Assembly: GCA_010405405.1 (NCBI GenBank) | Contig: MU004235.1 | Location: 1,688,538 to 1,752,537, forward strand | DNA from: Microthyrium microscopicum | Lineage: Eukaryota > Ascomycota > Dothideomycetes > Microthyriales > Microthyriaceae | Direction: 5' to 3' | Length of the DNA: 64,000 bases | Part shown: one piece after another, positions 57,866 through 64,000 of the stretch | Position numbering within the stretch: the stretch's first letter is position 1 | How the letters are laid out: each line of letters begins with the position of its first letter | Notes under the pieces: generated by a model | What the model saw: only the letters and a program-made list of their open reading frames with translations | Told to the model about the DNA's origin: nothing | Databases searched by the model: none | Program-made: the position numbers and the translations under genes

Positions 57866-60509
57866 GGCTTGTTTACCTCAAGGTTGACTTCGGGGAGTCC
57901 GCCTTATGAAATCAGTCTGATCTTATTTCGTATGGAACTGAGCTGTATGCAGGCGTATAGTTGTAACCTAAAGACTTTAACGTTCCCATAGGTCGTTAAT
58001 AACTCAACCCTCGAAACGCTACTTTAGGTAAGTTCCAGGTGCCTGATGTCTAATCATTTATATGTTCAGCTGCTCTAGAAAATCTCAAATACATAGGAGA
58101 CAAATGGTTTGCTTGTGCTCAAGTCTGAACAAGGGAACCACGGTACATAGGCTTGAAGCCACTTTACCCTTGTGATTGTGGCATCAGTCCTACGCTGACC
58201 TCACGTCCTCGATACTATGAAAGCGAAAACTCAACATTGAGCTTAAGCCTCCAAAGCATCATTTCGAGCTATAATTTCTTGGAGCATCGCCACAAGGAAC
58301 CCAAGACAGGGATTGATTTAGAGTTGGGGGCTGCCGGCTAGTTGATATGCACTGAGAGTGAGCTATTTCTCACTGGGCAGTATCGAACCAGTAGGCGCAG
58401 CCATATTTTGAAAGAACGAATTACAGCTAGTGGATTGTAAAGTGGTAATGCATTTCCAAACCATCATAGAGGTGGTGTCTACGATAATCTAGCTGCAGCT
58501 TATGTTAGTGATTTCTGCTTGTAGAAGAGCGACCTACCGTACAAGTATCGGCAAATTACCCCTATCGGGCATCAGTGGCCTCAAAGTACTATCAATTCTG
58601 ACCGAAATCATCAATTTGGGTAGAATAAAGAGCTTACATGATCAAATCCTTCACTTGGCAGTCCATGGTTGTCTGAAGATTGCATGCATATTCTTTTGGT
58701 AAATACTCCAGCTTGATCTGCGTCGGGTACCCCTGGGATGGACACCCGGTAAGTACGTGCTCTTTCAGTGGCTTTCAAGCTTGAACCAAGTGATTCTATA
58801 TTTCCCCGCGTGAGCTTTTAGCCCAAACTTTGAGAGAGCTTACCATAAGTTAAAAGGCTTGTCAGATTACGTAGCCGCGCCACAGCTTACCGTTCCGAGT
58901 CCAGTCTATGCTGGAGCAGTAACGCCCGGTCCGATGTTTGTGCAGATATTGTCTCCAGCATGTTACCTTTGAAGCCTATAACCGTTGAGTGCTTCGAAGA
59001 AAGCACTCGAATTGCCGTTCGTTGACCCTGTGGGTATCAGCGAGGGACTAAGTCACCGGAATTTACGGGCTGTCAAACTTCAGCCTGATAACTGCAGAAC
59101 ACGCACGTCGCATGCACTAGCGCCCGTTTCTCAGGAAAGTAGCTGGGCTTTCCTATACATGGAATCTATTTAGGTACTTATGCATTGCTCTGCGGTAAAG
59201 GCCTCGTGGCTTGTGCGGGAGCGGAATCTTGAGGCCTGACATAAGATGACGTTTCTCATGACTCGGAACATCTGGTTGGTTAGGAGATTATAATACGGCT
59301 CATATAGGGACGGTGCCCGGTCCAATTGGACTTTCCTTGACCACCCTGGCATCTAGAATTTATCGACCTCTTATGGAATCCAGAGGACGCCATCTACCGG
59401 ACAGTCGAAATGGTTCGAACTCAGCCTCATAGCATCTCAGGGGTTCACGAGCATAATAGCTGAAGGTTTTCGTCCTCCCAAAAGCTCCCTGCCATAATAT
59501 AATGGCTGTGCTTTTGCCAAGTTTAGATGTATTACAAACGCATCTTCTCTTTTTAAAATTGCTTCGAAATTCCGGCCGGTCAGTAGTCTTGCGGAGCGAC
59601 CACATCGTAGTGTTTCCGTGATCTGAAAACCACCTGTGTCCCATCATCCACCCTTTGCTACGATCACTCTTTTAGCATCGCCACTTATTCTAATCCTGGA
59701 ATAAAAATGCTACTCCCCTTTGCATCATGCAAATCCGGTTGATATATCTTCTCGATTTCAGCTTTCCGCCATGGCGGATGTTTATTACGCAGTGGGAGGA
59801 GATTAAGATCGACTGAACTTTTCCCACTGCTCAAGCAAATTCTTGAAATCTGAGGAGTTCTGAAATCCAGATTTACAGCTACAGCTCTGGTTCAGCTAAG
59901 GTATATCCCTGGAAAACTTAAATGAGACAGACTGTCTGTGAAATTTCGATGGAGCGGTCGTAACCTCACCGATGGCTTCCTCTTACTCGAAGTTATGAAA
60001 ATATGATGCCCAAACCCATGCAAATCCTCCATCTACACCTCTCCACTCGTACGCCAATCAAAGTTTGAAGCAGAGTGCTGGAGACTGATGTAAGAACAGG
60101 TAACGCCCAAAAAGTGATCCTTTTATACTGATATTTGAGAAATAAGGTAGATGATAGGAACGATTTGACCCCACGAGAAGTATTCAGTAGTGAAGCGTTA
60201 CAGATTCCTTCACAATGTGCAAGTAGATTGTGTGTAGAGTACTGAATTGTGAATATAGGAGAGGCTTACCCCCTTTCAAAATCCGCTACCTGCTCGCTCT
60301 ATTGTAGGCGAAGTCGCCAAAGTACACCCTCGGTCTCGATTGTTGTAAATGGGGATCGATGTGTTGCCAGAATAATTGAGTCGACTCATGAGATTCAATT
60401 TCGAGATCTAATGGAGAGGGTCGGGTGCACATTTGGAGTACCTTCGGATCGCGATTTGTCAGGTGCAGAATTATTTTCGGGTCGTGCACGGGCCTTTTAA
60501 AAAATATAT
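57866..60509. other. Gene-poor region before the right RIP island
   Basis: Base composition is normal. Short frames at 58.15, 58.98, 59.36 and 60.25 kb have no motif or splice partners. It may contain remnants, but I can support none. Confidence 0.5.
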
Positions 60510-61289
60510 ATCCCCAACCACCTATACCATAATGAGATCGAGATAGTAAATTCACGATTGCTCGCTATCTACCACATTATATACATTAAAACTACAAGTG
60601 CTATATTCCTTATAGTATATTACCTTATTAGGAGCTTAAAAATAATAGCTTTCCTTACTAGTTACTAAGTAAATATACTAAACTATTATTCTATTGCTTT
60701 AGATTCTTAGCTTAATCTATCTCTATATATAGTGTCTACTATAATAACTACTCCTTTTACTCTAATTTTAACTATTAGTACTAATGCTATTATAAATCCT
60801 TATATTATAGCTACGCGCTAGATATAAATTTAGATATATTAACTAGGTAGGATATATATTAATATAACTTAATATATTTATGCTATTATATATCTTAAGT
60901 ATAACTAGACTATAGTAAGAATTACTAAGAAGATATACTATTTAATATAAATAATTAAGTACTAGTAATATAACCTAAGGAAATATAAGTCTATATAAAA
61001 ACTATAAATACTATTACGTAGAATACTTCTATAATTTAAACTAGTAGATAAGGATACCTTATTATAATATCTTTTATTATATAGTTAGTAGTTATAGGCT
61101 AAGATAGTTTACTAGCTAGAGTAAGAGTATAGTATATTAGTAGATAGGTTTATAGTATCTAGAATACTTAAGAAAAGAGGATAGAATATAAAAGCTATTA
61201 TATAATTATTACTAAATAAGAGTAAAGAGCTTTATGCTATATATTACTAGGATTTATTATAGTTTAAAGCTTAAGATTTAGTCTTCCTA

Positions 61290-61880
61290 AATAAGTCTAT
61301 CTTTAAAGAGTAAAATAGCTAGAGACTATATATATATATATTTATAAGTTAACCCTTATAATAAATATAGAATATAAACTATAGAAAGACGTATATAATC
61401 TTAGCTACTATAATACTTAATAGGTATCTTCCTTATACTAGATTTTAAGAAAAGTATTATAATGTAGAGGACTTCTATAATTAGATTAGGATATAACTAA
61501 TACTAATATTATAATGTTAGTTTAGAGATTATATACTTATTATAGTATTTAATAACGTTTTAGTTTATACTAATTTAGATATAGAATAGCTATTAGAGAG
61601 TATAGGCTTTATTATTTACTATTTACTACTCTACTCTCCTAATTTTAATCTAATAGAGTTAATGTTTAGTATTCTTAAGACCTAGATAAAAAGGAATTAG
61701 GTATATAAATAGTAGAATTTTAGAAACTTTATGTCTTTCTTAAAGTATATAGTTATAGCTAGTAGCTATAATTACTTTATAGTTAGATAGTTTAGGTATG
61801 CTACTAGTAATTTATATTATAAAGGAATAAATATATATACGTATTATAAGTTTCTTTAAGAATATAAGATATAAAGTATA
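61290..61880 (+). pseudogene. Tc1/mariner-type (DDE_3) transposase relic
   Basis: Plus-strand reading shows the third catalytic block as YSPNFNLIELMFSILKT near 61.64-61.68 kb, preceded by the usual leader resembling IGFIIYYLLL. Here the catalytic glutamate (in NLIEL) is still read as Glu. It differs in detail from the relic at 12.0 kb (NLIKALFSNIK), so the two are from different families or sublineages. The N-terminal half is too decayed to place. Stops are abundant. Confidence 0.7.
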
Positions 61881-62480
61881 GTAGAGCTTTATTAGTAGAA
61901 TAATTAGTTATTACGTTATAAAGGAAATATTTAGGGCAATATAGATGCTATTAGGTAATTTATATTACGATTATAGGATATTAATATTATATAGTAGTTT
62001 AGTTTATTTTATATCTTATAAACTAACTATTAAACCTTACTTTACTATTCTTTATCTCTTTATTTTTATTCTTACTAGCTATTTTATATTAGTAAGTAGT
62101 CCTTATTTACCTCTATATATAGCAAGTATAAATAAGGACTACTAACTAGTACTTTCTAGGCGTTATCTAATTTTATTTAAGTATAAGTTAAGATTCTATT
62201 ATATATTGCTATTTATATAGTAGCTTTTAACTATTATATTAAAGTCTTAGTAGAACTCTTTATTATCTTAAATATAAGGCTAGTAAGCTAAGGCTCTTAT
62301 TCCTATATACTTTAGTAATATATAGGGAATATAGGAGTAAAGATATAGAAGTTAGAGTCTTATATAAAGGATAGTATTTTTTAATATAGTAGAGGCGCGT
62401 ATTAGTAAGAAGAGAGTCTTAGGAATCTTATTACTACTTTTAGATAGTAGTAATCTAATAATAGTAAAGTCTTAGCTTTT

Positions 62481-62559
62481 TTAGTATTCCTTTTAGAATA
62501 GTAAGTTAGTAGAGCTTAACCTCTTATAGTATTCCTTTAGAATAATAAATTAGTAGAGT
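62481..62559. repeat. Two direct copies of a 32-33 bp sequence
   Basis: TAGTATTCCTTTTAGAATA begins the first copy (62481-62513); the second copy (62528-62559) differs by a few bases. They lie 47 bp apart, start to start. Confidence 0.75.
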
Positions 62560-62566
62560 TCTAGTA

Positions 62567-62940
62567 AATAAACTAGAAAGATAAAGAGAATACACGCTAG
62601 ATAGTAGCTTAACCTAAATAAACTAGAGAAATTAAGGAAATATATGCTAAATAGTAACTTAACTTATAATTTATAGGAATAATATAGAGATAGTACCTTA
62701 TAAGGAATAAAGTCTTATAGCTCTAAGTCTTAAAACTAAATTAGAGTTAATTTAGTGAGCTATAAAGTATAAAGTCCTAACTTTTTTAATAATATTATTA
62801 AGGAAATATACGCTAGAGGGTAGCTTAACCTAAATAAATTAGAGAAATTAAGGGAATATATACTAGAGAATAGCTTAACCTAAATAGACTAGAAAGATTA
62901 AGAAAATATACGCTAAAGGGTAACTTAATCTATAGTTTGT
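62567..62940. repeat. Degenerate tandem repeat, about 50 bp unit, five copies in two blocks
   Basis: The unit combines AAACTAGAGAAATTAAGG, then AATATACGCTAGA and TAGCTTAACCTAAAT. Two units lie at about 62567-62670 and three at about 62800-62940, with a spacer that carries a further repeated AAAGTC(C/T)TA(A/G)CTTTTTT phrase (also at about 62467). RIP has degraded the copies. Confidence 0.75.
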
Positions 62941-64000
62941 AGATATAATATAGAAGTAGACTACTAAGAGAGTTAAAATCCTATTTAGATCCTAGTTATT
63001 ATTAGATTATAGTAAATTACTAGAGCTAGTAATATAATATTATAAGAAGGGACTTATTAATAGTATAGATACTAAAGGATAAGTTATTCTAAATAAAAGA
63101 ATAATAGAATAGGAATAGTAAACTAGTGCTAACCTAAGTAATAAAGTAATATATTAGTAAAGATAAGTATTAGATAAGGAAGATAGAGAAGTACTAAAGA
63201 ATAGTAAGTAAAGGATAGATTTTATATCTCTTCTATATTAAGTAATACTAGATTAAGATATATTTATTATAACTAGTCTTTATATTTATACTATGTACTA
63301 ATAAGTAATTTATTAGTAGTAGTAAAGCACTAGTATTTAAGAATAGACTTATATAACTTTAGTATTAAGACTAGAGTAAAGAACTTACTAATAAGAAGAT
63401 AAATAGTAAGAATATATTACTTAGTATTAAGAGAGAGAATAGTAAATACCTAATTTGCTATAGCTAAAGTTATATAGTATTTAAGTATTAAGGAAGAGAA
63501 GTTAAGAACTATTAATAGTATTATATAAAGCTATTATCTATACTAGCCTTAACGTTAATAATATAATTTATTAGTAATATAAGATAATATTACTAAGAAT
63601 ATAGATACTAAGAAGAGAACTACTAGCTACTTATAGTATATAATATTATTATGTATATTAAATTAATAGAATATACTATACTAAGAGATAAAGTTACTAT
63701 ATAATTATAAGTATAAAGTAAGTATAGTATATTAAGAATAGCTAATAATAAGATTATATTTAGGGATAAAGTTTAATAGTTATAAAGCTTTAGGTAATAG
63801 TAAGGTATATAGGTAATTATAATGTAGGTAATAAGGGATAATTATTAGCTATTTATAAATATATCTTTATAAAGTTATAACCTTAGTAGTTAAAGATATT
63901 AATATACTATATTAATCTAAATAATATATATTATAAGTATTTTTAAAGAAGATATTTAGCCCTTATTAAAATCTAGAGATAGTATATTACTCTTTAGTTA

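Larger units (their letters stand above)
60510..64000. mobile_element. Second RIP-mutated repeat island (runs off the window)
   Basis: From about 60.5 kb the sequence switches abruptly to nearly pure A/T with TpA in excess and stops in all frames. It contains a Tc1/mariner-type transposase relic at about 61.3-61.9 kb and degenerate tandem repeats at 62.4-62.95 kb. The left edge lies close to an A/T run after 60500. I could not find its terminal inverted repeat, and the other end lies outside the window. Confidence 0.8.

Noticed and set aside
60249-60500. Plus-strand frame of 83 codons at the island edge
   Set aside because: Overlapped by an equally long minus-strand frame; no motif.
61945-62145. 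Hydrophobic 66-codon frame in the right island
   Set aside because: A/T-rich RIP-mutated DNA yields such Leu/Ile/Tyr-rich frames by chance.

Overview
The window is nuclear DNA of a filamentous ascomycete (Pezizomycotina; a leotiomycete is plausible, but this is inference). Three things support this. Introns are short (about 45-100 bp) with GT...AG ends and CTAAC/CTAAT-like branch sites. The gene families are fungal: CRY-DASH with an RGG tail, fungal Hsf1, Ypp1 and Osh6/7. Two islands (10.8-22.1 kb and 60.5-64.0 kb) are almost pure A/T and TpA-rich, the mark of repeat-induced point mutation (RIP) in old transposons. Exon structures were worked out by hand from splice signals and conserved protein reading, and frame sums were checked for nearly all spliced genes.

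Layout. 2.8-9.7 kb: a divergent pair around a 1.0 kb shared promoter, an Osh6/Osh7-type lipid exchanger (minus) and the Ypp1 scaffold of the plasma-membrane PI 4-kinase (plus). 10.8-22.1 kb: one RIP-mutated Tc1/mariner-like DNA transposon with intact-looking terminal inverted repeats and TA target duplication, split by a Ty3/Gypsy chromovirus-like LTR element with its own AGAAT duplication. 22.2-24.0 kb: an intact MFS transporter starting about 150 bp from the island. 27.0-30.0 kb: a large protein with two cyclic-nucleotide-binding domains, an F-box and leucine-rich repeats. 30.3-33.1 kb: three MITE-like elements plus one lone end. 33.4-34.8 kb: an orphan-looking acidic/basic nuclear-type protein behind a minisatellite promoter. 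36.0-38.9 kb: a large disordered protein of unknown function (minus). 40.7-43.3 kb: a dynamin/Mx-like GTPase. 44.1 kb: a 72-residue hydrophilic protein. 45.5-47.7 kb: heat shock factor Hsf1. 48.6-49.3 kb: the autophagy subunit Atg101. 49.6-51.1 kb: mitochondrial ornithine acetyltransferase (minus). 51.8-53.8 kb: CRY-DASH (minus). 53.8-60.5 kb: gene-poor, with one five-exon hypothetical gene at 57.0-57.9 kb. 60.5-64.0 kb: a second RIP island with another Tc1/mariner-type transposase relic and degenerate tandem repeats.

How genes relate. The clearest functional link is the Osh6/7-Ypp1 pair: Ypp1 anchors Stt4, which makes plasma-membrane PI4P, and Osh6/7 spends that PI4P to move phosphatidylserine. 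The other genes are housekeeping or stress functions (heat shock, autophagy, arginine synthesis, light/DNA) with no obvious operon-like logic. The most unusual host gene is the double cyclic-nucleotide-binding F-box/LRR protein, which reads like a possible second-messenger-controlled ubiquitin-ligase adaptor; that role is inference.
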